NCBI GenBank assembly: GCA_040235565.1
Contig: JBECLA010000054.1
Location: 1 to 16,428 of the forward strand
Direction of reading: 5' to 3'
Source of the DNA: JAHEIJ01 sp040235565
GTDB taxonomy: Bacteria; Pseudomonadota; Gammaproteobacteria; UBA6429; Thiohalophilaceae
Length of the DNA: 16,428 nt
The first letter of the stretch is position 1; the number at the start of each line of letters is the position of its first letter. The translations under genes and the position numbers were made by a program. This document shows, piece by piece, positions 8,200-14,878 of the stretch. Under the pieces are notes generated by a model that worked only from the letters and a program-made list of their open reading frames with translations, was not told the DNA's origin and did not search any database.

Positions 8200-10094
8200 T
8201 GAGAACTGCCCTCTTTTTGCTGTTCCTGCTTTGCCTTGCTTGCGCGGTCATAACTTTCCGCCATCGCGAACCGCGCCTTGACCTGATATTCTTCGAGGCG
8301 CTGACGCCGCAGCTCAAGCTCGTTGATGGCCATGACTTCTATCATGTGCCCTTGCCGGGCCATTAATACTTTTATCTTCTCCAGCGCGTGATCAATTTTG
8401 ATACGCAACTGCTGAATCGGCTTGTTGTATCCCTTGTAACTCTGGGAAGCTGCCTGGCGTGTGCGAACAAAAGAGTTATAATCCTCCTGGAGTTTTTCAA
8501 TATGTTTGTCCAGTTCCTGCAGATGTTCAGTTGCACGGGTGAAACGGTCCTGGTATTCGGTCTTGATATTCCAGTCGATCACACCATTTAATCTGGCGAC
8601 GCGTTGCCGGGTAACATCATCAGTGACACCCCGCTTTTTCAGATTGTTTTCAGCCTGACTAATTTTTATTATCATCAGGCGTTCGTCGGCTGTCATGAGG
8701 AAGTCGGGTCTTGGCGAGACCAGCATTTTTTTCAAGCGCTTGTCCAGCTTGTCGCGCTGTTCCAGCCGCAATTTCATTTTTGAATCAAGCGCCCTGAACT
8801 GCGCCTCAATTTCAGGCAGCAGTGGCTCATAGTAAGCAGCGCGAATTTTGATTATGTCTTCGTAAGCGCCCAGGTAATCAGCCCAATATTCCAGCTTTTT
8901 TTCCAGTTCAGAAAGATCAAAATAGTTCTTCAATGATTCCTGAAAATCATGGGAAGCCATCATCTGGGTGAGGTAGTAGGTTTCAGGTGTGTCTGGCAGT
9001 TCCCTTAGATTAACCAGCCAGTTCTTATCTTTCTTCAGTTCTTCACGGATTACCGCCTTGAGGAAATTACCTTGCCGGATACTGGTAATAGAACTATCCA
9101 GGCGTTCGATTTCCTTACTGTAGGAGTCCAGTGCCTTACCGTATAAAACCGCTGCCTTACCATGAATATTCAGTTTCGCATACGCGTAAGGCACACCTAA
9201 CATAACTTCCTGCACCGATTTATCGGTAATATTACGCTCAGCCAGCATGGTCCATGGCACCAGGGCCCGGTCATATTCACCGTTAGCCGCCGCCGCCCAA
9301 CCCGCGCCCAGCAAGGCCTTGTTGGAGAATGGTCCTTTCAGTCTGACACGTTCCAGATATTGCTTCGCCTCTGCGGGATGTTCATCCTCAAGCAACCTGA
9401 ATCCCAGCACCAGGTTTGCCTTGTCGCGCATGGCCTTGACTTCATCCTTGCTGGCAGAGATTTGGCCTACTTTACCCAGTTGCGCAATACCATCCTCTTC
9501 ACTGCCACTCTGAAACATGGCTACACCGAGGTTATAACCACTATAGCCCTTCAGACTGTCTGCACCTTCGATGTCCTTCAATAGATTAATCGCATCGGTA
9601 AATTTGCCATTTGCCATGTATATCTGGGCACGTAAAAATGGCTCCGCATAACGAAGCCTTTCAGGAACTTTACCGTCAAGCCGTTCTATGGTGTGTAATG
9701 CATTCAGAGGTTGTTGCTTCTGGTAATAGATCTTTGCCAGTCGATAAATCGCTTCGTTACGAACCGATTCATCGACATTACCTTCGATGACTGCCTTGAT
9801 GGCACGCCCTGCACGGGTATGCATGCGGTAATACAATTCGAAATCGCCGACCGAGAATTCAGCATTGTCGATATGGTGGTAAAGGGAATTCAGGTTAGGT
9901 TCGTCGAGGCCGTAATACTGCGACAGCTCCGTATCCAGTCTGGAAATCGCATCGAAATACTCTTTCTGATACGCATAATAAAGCGCTTCACCAAAGTAAA
10001 GATCCTTTAATGTACCGCCCGACGCCACTGCGGACATCGCACTGCCATGACCAAGGAATACAACACTTGCGATGAAAACTACCAGACGCAGCAC
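8196..10094 (-). CDS. Exported TPR protein with C-terminal coiled coil
   Basis: The protein (about 632 residues) has an N-terminal signal peptide, then TPR or TPR-like repeats over about residues 20–330 (for example EAIYRLAKIYYQKQQPLNALHTI, GYNLGVAMFQSG). The C-terminal half (from about 420) is rich in Lys, Glu, Arg and Leu and predicted to form long coiled coils. I placed the start at GTG 10094, because it gives a normal basic n-region followed by the hydrophobic core and lies right after the upstream stop at 10099. TTG at 10118, which would overlap the upstream gene by 20 bases, is possible but gives an acidic N-terminus. It probably acts as a soluble periplasmic or membrane-associated scaffold alongside the next gene's lipoprotein. 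No enzymatic motif is seen. It resembles TPR proteins in Agl-Glt-type loci, with moderate certainty. Confidence 0.85.
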   Translation of the reverse strand: MLRLVVFIASVVFLGHGSAMSAVASGGTLKDLYFGEALYYAYQKEYFDAISRLDTELSQYYGLDEPNLNSLYHHIDNAEFSVGDFELYYRMHTRAGRAIKAVIEGNVDESVRNEAIYRLAKIYYQKQQPLNALHTIERLDGKVPERLRYAEPFLRAQIYMANGKFTDAINLLKDIEGADSLKGYSGYNLGVAMFQSGSEEDGIAQLGKVGQISASKDEVKAMRDKANLVLGFRLLEDEHPAEAKQYLERVRLKGPFSNKALLGAGWAAAANGEYDRALVPWTMLAERNITDKSVQEVMLGVPYAYAKLNIHGKAAVLYGKALDSYSKEIERLDSSITSIRQGNFLKAVIREELKKDKNWLVNLRELPDTPETYYLTQMMASHDFQESLKNYFDLSELEKKLEYWADYLGAYEDIIKIRAAYYEPLLPEIEAQFRALDSKMKLRLEQRDKLDKRLKKMLVSPRPDFLMTADERLMIIKISQAENNLKKRGVTDDVTRQRVARLNGVIDWNIKTEYQDRFTRATEHLQELDKHIEKLQEDYNSFVRTRQAASQSYKGYNKPIQQLRIKIDHALEKIKVLMARQGHMIEVMAINELELRRQRLEEYQVKARFAMAESYDRASKAKQEQQKEGSSQ

Positions 10095-10098
10095 AGGC

Positions 10099-10626
10099 TC
10101 ACCAATCTCTGAACTCAATACCCGAACCGTTCAGCTTGATTTCCACAAACTGCGGACCTACCCCTTTGGCAAGTGTGAATGTTTTTATATCGGTCTTTTT
10201 ACTGCCACCGGACTTGCCGATGATGCTGACCTGCAGGCTATGCTGACCTCGGCGTACATTACCCGTAAAAACGCGTTGCACACCGCCACTGCGTAAGGCT
10301 TCGACTTCCTTGTAACTATATATATGGTGAGCGACATCCTTATCATCGAGCTTGAGCTTGATGGCATCGGGTTCAAAACCGCTACCCTTGGCAAGAGATA
10401 CAAAGAACGCTATCTGTGTATTGGAAGGAAACAATAACGTCTCTTCCAACTGATTAAGCTCGGCGGAGATTCTCAACACATCCTTTTTGATGTCCTGAAC
10501 CTGCTCATCAAGTCCCTTGATCTGTTCCTTGGTCACCTGTTCCGCATTAACCACAGCGACCATCATCGATACACAGAACAATAAAAAAAATTGACGAATG
10601 ACTTTTTTCATATCAAACCCATACAA
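10099..10626 (-). CDS. Secreted coiled-coil/beta-domain protein, first gene of the motor operon
   Basis: The 170–175-residue protein has a signal peptide (MKKVIRQFFLLFCVSMM…, cleavage after Val-Asn-Ala), a short heptad-like helix (about residues 30–65) and a beta-rich C-terminal domain (about 68–175). That domain has a conserved-looking turn (EALRSGGVQRVFTGNVRRGQHSLQVSI), like an Ig-fold or similar sandwich. I do not recognise a named family. Two starts compete: TTG 10626, with AGGGA eight bases upstream, and ATG 10611, which gives the more normal signal peptide but has no good ribosome binding site. It leads the operon; the TPR gene follows within a few bases. It may be the periplasmic adaptor that forms the first layer of the complex, but that rests only on position and export. 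Confidence 0.8.
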   Translation of the reverse strand: MYGFDMKKVIRQFFLLFCVSMMVAVVNAEQVTKEQIKGLDEQVQDIKKDVLRISAELNQLEETLLFPSNTQIAFFVSLAKGSGFEPDAIKLKLDDKDVAHHIYSYKEVEALRSGGVQRVFTGNVRRGQHSLQVSIIGKSGGSKKTDIKTFTLAKGVGPQFVEIKLNGSGIEFRDW

Positions 10627-10955
10627 GCCGAATTTCCCTGGTAAGGAAATGATTTACTCCTTCCTGTCAGTGGGAGACACACCCAATGCCGCAGTATTAA
10701 TGTGCTTATTTCAACAACGTCCAGATCCGGTTTCCTGGCTGTGAAATCTACAAACTGCCGGCATTCTGACCATTCACGTTTTCAGGCACAGAAAAGCATC
10801 ATCTAACATATTGATTCTTCTGTCCTTTGTGCAGGTATATCGGCAAAAAGTATGAGAGCTGAACCTCCGAAAGGCGAACCACATCGCAAAACTCAACTTA
10901 AATTGGAGAAAAATTCAGAAGAACTGAAAGAGGGATTGGAAAAAGACTCATCGAG
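10627..10955 (-). promoter_or_regulatory. Leader region of the motor operon, with two AGGA-type motifs
   Basis: No gene is seen. On the minus strand the leader must hold the operon promoter, but no good -35/-10 pair is evident; the best I find (TGGACG, 18 bases, TAATAC) is weak. Close to the start, ACAGGAAGGAG (10657–10667) resembles an unused or CsrA-type site. An imperfect hairpin (ATTTCC/GGAAAT, 10632–10650) includes the AGGGA that would serve the TTG start. The motifs are real; regulation by them is inferred. Confidence 0.35.
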
Positions 10956-10995
10956 CCTCTTTTTCAGGTTCTCATCAACATCCCTGTAGATCCTG

Positions 10996-11033
10996 ATCAG
11001 ACAAAAGCCCCGTTATGGGGGCTTTTGTCTGAT
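10996..11033 (-). terminator. Intrinsic terminator hairpin, distal copy
   Basis: A 16-base perfect stem (10996–11011 with 11018–11033) closes a small loop; the upper stem is CCCC/GGGG and the lower part runs CTTTTGTCTGAT. It works best as a terminator on the minus strand after a tRNA-type transcript, and is nearly symmetrical, so it could also stop plus-strand transcription. Confidence 0.75.
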
Positions 11034-11046
11034 GTGGCGGAGAGGG
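11034..11046 (-). pseudogene. tRNA-Ser 3'-end remnant 1, with CCA
   Basis: On the minus strand CCCTCTCCGCCA is identical to the acceptor 3' strand plus discriminator G of the tRNA-Ser gene at 11424, and ends in CCA. Nothing upstream of it resembles the rest of a tRNA, so only the 3' end survives. It abuts the distal terminator. Confidence 0.7.
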
Positions 11047-11061
11047 GTGAGTGAGGACCTA

Positions 11062-11087
11062 GAGGAAGCCAACAGTTTGGCTTCCTC
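11062..11087. repeat. 11-bp perfect hairpin between tRNA remnants
   Basis: GAGGAAGCCAA pairs with TTGGCTTCCTC around a CAGT loop. No T-run follows, so it is not a classical terminator. It lies inside the repeat patch downstream of tRNA-Ser. Function unknown. Confidence 0.6.
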
Positions 11088-11138
11088 CCTCGCGAACGCC
11101 CGAACCTCAGGTGAGGGCCGGACGGTCACCGACTGAAT

Positions 11139-11181
11139 CGCCACTCCTAAAAAGTCCGGAATGGACTTTTTAGGAGTGGCG
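11139..11181. terminator. 19-bp perfect hairpin overlapping tRNA-Ser 3'-end remnant 2
   Basis: Arms 11139–11157 and 11163–11181 are perfect reverse complements around a five-base GGAAT loop. The stem contains an AAAAAG/CTTTTT block, so it can act as a terminator in either direction. Its right arm runs into the second tRNA end remnant; the hairpin therefore holds the same place relative to that remnant as the other terminators do to theirs. Confidence 0.6.
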
Positions 11182-11191
11182 GAGAGGGAGG
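11177..11191 (-). pseudogene. tRNA-Ser 3'-end remnant 2, with CCA
   Basis: Minus-strand CCTCCCTCTCCGCCA matches the end of the intact tRNA-Ser over its last 12 transcribed bases (plus discriminator) and keeps CCA. The spacing to the neighbouring copies is 142 and 157 bases, roughly one tRNA plus one terminator, yet no tRNA body is left. Confidence 0.7.
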
Positions 11192-11239
11192 CCACTCTCG
11201 CCCATCCCTGGGCTTCGTGGCATTTGTGCATCCCTGCAC
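11191..11239 (-). ncRNA. Two GGGA-loop hairpins, CsrA/RsmA-site-like
   Basis: On the minus strand GTGCA-GGGA-TGCAC (11226–11239) and GCCCA-GGGA-TGGGC (11200–11213) form perfect five-base stems with a GGGA tetraloop. The second is held inside a further GCCAC/GTGGC stem (11191–11195 with 11217–11221). A GGA exposed in a hairpin apex is the known CsrA/RsmA recognition shape. No promoter was found for this segment, and dispersed repeats with the same look are an alternative. The call as an RNA element is tentative. Confidence 0.35.
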
Positions 11240-11253
11240 TTCAGGATTCTCAC

Positions 11254-11424
<171 letters not shown>

Positions 11425-11458
11425 ATGAACGTATTTAACAATATTCGTACTCATCGGA

Positions 11459-11580
11459 TATCAAGTGACCAGATTGATTTTCACTTGATTTCACTCGGTA
11501 CTTCCCTGTACCTCGCCCCTTCGGGCGTTGCTGCGCAACGTGCAATCTGGCTTTCCTGCCAACTTGTCGAGTCAAGCCCG
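11459..11580 (-). repeat. Hairpin-rich element upstream of tRNA-Ser, flanked by tRNA-anticodon-arm matches
   Basis: A 74-base segment (11493–11566) contains several hairpins on the minus strand: TGGC-AGGAAA-GCCA, CGTTG-CGCAG-CAACG, CGCCC-GAA-GGGCG-like, and GTAC-AGGGAA-GTAC (11498–11511). It is bounded on the left by TCACTTGATTTC (11481–11492) and on the right by TCGAGTCAAGCCCG (11567–11580). Both pieces occur in the tRNA-Ser gene as one continuous 24-base run (11377–11400), sharing two bases at the join. A 9-bp hairpin at 11459–11489 uses the left piece, so that match may be partly coincidental. Function unknown; it looks like a small inserted or dispersed element. Confidence 0.5.
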
Positions 11581-11774
11581 CTACATCGGGCAGTCACTCC
11601 CCTCGCCCTTTGGGGGTGAGAAATTCTAATAGCGCGACTGGCTTCTGACTACAAGCAATGTACCAGTATTATCCCACCGATAATTATCCTTTATAAACAG
11701 TTACTTACTCATTTTTATAAAGCATTAATCCGGTTGCCTTAATCCCTATGGTATATGGATGGGGAATATTAGAG
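11581..11774. other. Gene-free stretch before mltF
   Basis: No open frame of sensible composition is seen. The stretch becomes AT-rich towards mltF. An inverted repeat CTTTATAAA/TTTATAAAG (11689–11697 with 11714–11722, 16-base spacer) could be an operator, but nothing else supports this. Confidence 0.4.
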
Positions 11775-11783
11775 TGTTATAAT
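11775..11783 (+). promoter_or_regulatory. Extended -10 promoter element, probably of mltF
   Basis: TGTTATAAT is a perfect extended -10 (TGnTATAAT). No convincing -35 lies 17 bases upstream, as is common for extended -10 promoters. Transcription would start near 11790, giving a 5' leader of about 120 bases before the mltF ATG at 11913. That leader holds a short GTGGC-G-GCCAC inverted repeat and a T-run near 11850 but no recognised riboswitch. Confidence 0.55.
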
Positions 11784-11912
11784 ACGAAATATGTGGCGGC
11801 CACCAATTTCCTCGCACAAACCCGCCTTGATTTTCAGATCACTATCGGCTTTTTTTTACTTAAAAGTGTGAACTGTTCGATAGATTCAAGCAGGTAATTC
11901 TGGTTTATTTTT

Positions 11913-13322
11913 ATGCGGAAAACTGTTTTCTCAATTCTTCTCCTCGGCGCTGCCGCCACAGCGTTGATCCTCAATGCCTGTGCGCCCCAGAAAAACCTGC
12001 TGGAACAGGTCAAGGACCGAGGTGAACTCCGTGTCCTGACCCGCAATGCCGCCACTACCTATTATATTGGTCCGCACGGCCCGACCGGGCCCGAGTATGA
12101 TCTGGTAAAGGCCTTTGCCGAACATCTCGGGGTATCACTCAAGATCATCGAGGAAGATAACCTGCAGGAAATTCTACGCAAGATCGCTGAGGGCGATGCA
12201 CATATCGCCGCAGCGGGGTTGACCATTACCGAAACGAGGCAAAAATCTGTACGCTTTACACCCGCCTACCAGACCATTACGCAACAACTGGTCTACCGCC
12301 AGGGTATCAGGAAACCCCGCTCCATTGCCGAACTTGATGATGGCTTCCTTGAGGTGCTGGCCAACAGTAGCCACGCCGAACGCCTTGCCGAACTGAAACC
12401 CGACTATCCCACCCTCAGCTGGATGGAAACTGAGGAACTGAGTAGCAGTGAACTTATTTCCCTGGTGGTGGAACAGGTTATTGACTATACCGTCGCGGAT
12501 TCAAATGACGTTGCCCTGATGCGCCGTTACCATCCCGAAGTGCGTGTTGCCTTTGATATTTCCCAGGAACAGCATCTGGCCTGGGCGATGCCAAAGTCCG
12601 ACGATGACAGCCTGTACCAGGCGGCTGTCGACTTCTTTAATTCCATAAAAGAAAGTGGCGAGTTGAAAGATACCCTGGCGCGCCACTATGGCCATATCCG
12701 TAATTACGACTACGCCGGCACCCCCACATATATGCGACATATCCGGTTACGTTTACCCACCTATATGGAACAGTTTCAAGAAGCTGCCGAAGCGAATGAA
12801 CTTGACTGGCGTTTGCTGGCGGCGGTGGCCTATCAGGAATCACACTGGAATCCCCTGGCGGTGTCGCCAACCGGCGTCCGCGGCATCATGATGCTCACCA
12901 AGGTGACTGCAAAACAGCTGGGTGTCGAAGAGCGTACCGATCCCGTAGAAAGTATTGACGGGGGGGCCCGTTACCTGCGGACCTTGTTTGATAAATTCGC
13001 AGACCTGCCGGAGCCGGATCGCACCTGGCTGGCGCTGGCCGCATATAATGTCGGCTATGGTCATGTAAAAGATGCCCAATGGCTGACTGAGCAAAGTGGC
13101 GGTGATCCCGGTCAGTGGACGGAAGTGAAACAACGCCTGCCGCTGTTACGCCAACGCAAGTGGTATCGCCAGACCAAGTATGGCTATGCCCGGGGCAATG
13201 AGCCGGTCCGTTATGTCGAAAATATTCGCAGTTACTACGACATTCTGCGCTGGCAAATTGATCGGGAAAAACCGCGCAATGCCCCCAGTTCCATCATGGC
13301 GTTCTCCTCGCCGGTGTTGTAA
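11913..13322 (+). CDS. mltF: Membrane-bound lytic murein transglycosylase F
   Basis: MltF cuts the glycan strand of peptidoglycan between MurNAc and GlcNAc, forming 1,6-anhydro ends. The 469-residue protein has a lipoprotein signal (Cys23 after LILNA), an amino-acid-binding-protein-like domain (about 35–265; RGELRVLTRNAATTYYIG) and a C-terminal SLT lysozyme-like domain (about 285–450). Catalytic Glu309 sits in AYQESHWNP; the family motifs GVRGIMMLT and LALAAYNVGYGHV follow. Length is slightly below E. coli MltF (518). The start is fixed by the signal peptide, though the ribosome binding site is weak. It is convergent with the metallohydrolase gene, 21 bases between stops, with no obvious terminator. 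Proximity to tadA matches enteric genomes. Identity is secure. Confidence 0.96.
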   Translation: MRKTVFSILLLGAAATALILNACAPQKNLLEQVKDRGELRVLTRNAATTYYIGPHGPTGPEYDLVKAFAEHLGVSLKIIEEDNLQEILRKIAEGDAHIAAAGLTITETRQKSVRFTPAYQTITQQLVYRQGIRKPRSIAELDDGFLEVLANSSHAERLAELKPDYPTLSWMETEELSSSELISLVVEQVIDYTVADSNDVALMRRYHPEVRVAFDISQEQHLAWAMPKSDDDSLYQAAVDFFNSIKESGELKDTLARHYGHIRNYDYAGTPTYMRHIRLRLPTYMEQFQEAAEANELDWRLLAAVAYQESHWNPLAVSPTGVRGIMMLTKVTAKQLGVEERTDPVESIDGGARYLRTLFDKFADLPEPDRTWLALAAYNVGYGHVKDAQWLTEQSGGDPGQWTEVKQRLPLLRQRKWYRQTKYGYARGNEPVRYVENIRSYYDILRWQIDREKPRNAPSSIMAFSSPVL

Positions 13323-13343
13323 GTCAATTCAGACAAAAATTTT

Positions 13344-14330
13344 TTACTGAAACTGTTCGGCTTCCATCGACAAATAGACCTGATAGGCATTGCGTCGATT
13401 GGCGGCTTCAAACGCGGGCAAGTCCTTGAACTCTGACCAGTCGGCTGCGGCATAGGCCTCATCAAACGCAGTCAGATTTTCGACTGCCGCTCCCATGACT
13501 TCACGAATATAGGCAAGGTAACGGCGGGTCATGCTGATCGCTTTGTTCGGCTCCTGGGCTGCAGGACCATGACCGGGAATCAATGCGACCAGGCGGGCGG
13601 TTTCCATGTGCTGCAACACTTCCAGCCAGTGTTTGGTATTGGCATCCCCCAGATAGGCCACCCGGCCTTCAAAGATGATATCGCCGGAAAACAACACCCG
13701 ATCCGGCTCCACATACACCGTCAAATCACCATCGGAGTGGGCACCCCCCACCAGGGTGATAACAAGTTTGACACCGCCCAGCTCATACTCGGTGCTCTGT
13801 TTCAGCAACACCTCCGGGTTGACCAGATACGTCGTGTCATTCACCCAGGGTTCAAGCGAGAACCGCCTTTCTTCCAGACGTTCTGCCGCATTGGGTGAAT
13901 TCAGGTAAATATTCGCGCCGGCCGGGGCAATGATTTCCGCCCCCAGTTCCTTGAACACTTGCAAGCCGTAAATATGATCCGCGTGATAATGCGTGGTGAT
14001 GACCTTGACGATGGGTTGTTGCGTCACGCTACGGATTTGCTTGACTAACATCGCCGCCAGCGAGGGGGTGCCCAGCGCATCGATCACCACTACCCCGGCG
14101 GGCGTTACCACAAAACCGGCATTGGAAATAAAGCCTTCATTATCCAGGGCAGTACCGGCTGCACCTTCGACGTAGTACACATGCTCTGAGACTTGTTGCA
14201 GCTTCATTGTTACCGGTGCCGGTGGATAATGCTGCATGATTTGTGACAGATCTTCTGTAGCCCACAATTGTGGCACAAATCCGTTGATAAATAATAACAG
14301 GGGAAGAATGCGACTTACTGAAACAAACAC
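13344..14330 (-). CDS. Exported metallo-beta-lactamase-fold hydrolase
   Basis: The 328-residue protein has a signal peptide (hydrophobic core about residues 8–22, cleavage after Leu-Trp-Ala) and a metallo-beta-lactamase fold. Metal ligands are visible in order: HYHADH near residue 113, GGAHSDGD near 195, SGD near 217 and PGHG near 254. The complete set predicts a di-zinc periplasmic hydrolase. The tail (about 270–328) is helical. The subgroup resembles MBL proteins often named SoxH-like or quinoprotein-relay hydrolases, but the substrate cannot be read from sequence; a true beta-lactamase is unlikely to be assumed. The start is GTG with AAGGAAG just upstream. It follows tadA by 52 bases on the same strand and may share its transcript. 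Confidence 0.9.
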   Translation of the reverse strand: MFVSVSRILPLLLFINGFVPQLWATEDLSQIMQHYPPAPVTMKLQQVSEHVYYVEGAAGTALDNEGFISNAGFVVTPAGVVVIDALGTPSLAAMLVKQIRSVTQQPIVKVITTHYHADHIYGLQVFKELGAEIIAPAGANIYLNSPNAAERLEERRFSLEPWVNDTTYLVNPEVLLKQSTEYELGGVKLVITLVGGAHSDGDLTVYVEPDRVLFSGDIIFEGRVAYLGDANTKHWLEVLQHMETARLVALIPGHGPAAQEPNKAISMTRRYLAYIREVMGAAVENLTAFDEAYAAADWSEFKDLPAFEAANRRNAYQVYLSMEAEQFQ

Positions 14331-14382
14331 TTGACTTCCTTTACGGTAAATTCAATTCACATTTAACTATCCAGACGGTGCG

Positions 14383-14874
14383 TCAGGAGGATTTATTTCG
14401 TCTGGCCTGGAAAAAATCAGTTAACAAGGTACTGCATTCCTGTTGCAGAACACCGCTGGTGATCTGGACACGATGGTTATGTTGTTCAGAATTGAGAATA
14501 TTGAACACACTACCGGCTGCACCGGTTTTGGGATCCCGGGCACCATAGACGACGCGCTTGACCCGTGCATGAATGATTGCGCCGGCACACATTACACAAG
14601 GTTCCAGCGTTACATACAAGGTGGTATCCAGCAATCGATAGTTGCCGAGACGTTTTGCGGCATGACGCAGGGCGCGAATTTCGGCATGGGCGGTGGGGTC
14701 ATGCTCGCTGATGGGTGCGTTCCAGCCCTCCCCCAGGATCTGGTCCGCTTTCACCAGCACAGCCCCCACCGGGACTTCGCCTTCAGCTTGTGCCTGTTGC
14801 GCCAGTTCCAGAGCCCGTTGCATCCAGAACAGATCCAGTGATTCCGCCTCAGCACTGTCGTTGATTGAAGTCAT
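14383..14874 (-). CDS. tadA: tRNA-specific adenosine deaminase
   Basis: TadA converts A34 of tRNA-Arg(ACG) to inosine so that it can read CGU, CGC and CGA. The 163-residue product has the cytidine/deoxycytidylate deaminase fold with the zinc and catalytic motif HAE (63–65) and PCVMC (92–96). The GAVLVKADQILGEGWN and GARDPKTGAAGS segments are also typical of TadA. I placed the start at ATG 14874; the frame is open much further upstream, but that part lies inside serB in another frame and is not protein-like. ATG follows the serB stop by four bases, so the two genes are probably co-transcribed and coupled. Length is normal for the family. Identity is secure. Confidence 0.96.
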   Translation of the reverse strand: MTSINDSAEAESLDLFWMQRALELAQQAQAEGEVPVGAVLVKADQILGEGWNAPISEHDPTAHAEIRALRHAAKRLGNYRLLDTTLYVTLEPCVMCAGAIIHARVKRVVYGARDPKTGAAGSVFNILNSEQHNHRVQITSGVLQQECSTLLTDFFQARRNKSS

Positions 14875-14878
14875 ATTC

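Larger units (their letters stand above)
10956..11046 (-). repeat. Duplicated terminator plus tRNA-Ser 3'-end block, distal copy
   Basis: This 91-base block matches 11254–11345 with about six substitutions and one single-base gap (about 93% identity by hand alignment). It contains, on the minus strand, the last bases of a tRNA-Ser 3' end with CCA, a strong terminator hairpin, and a UACAGGGAUGU hairpin. One substitution pair in the terminator stem (C-G here, A-T in the other copy) is compensatory, which suggests the stem has been under selection in both copies. Confidence 0.85.
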
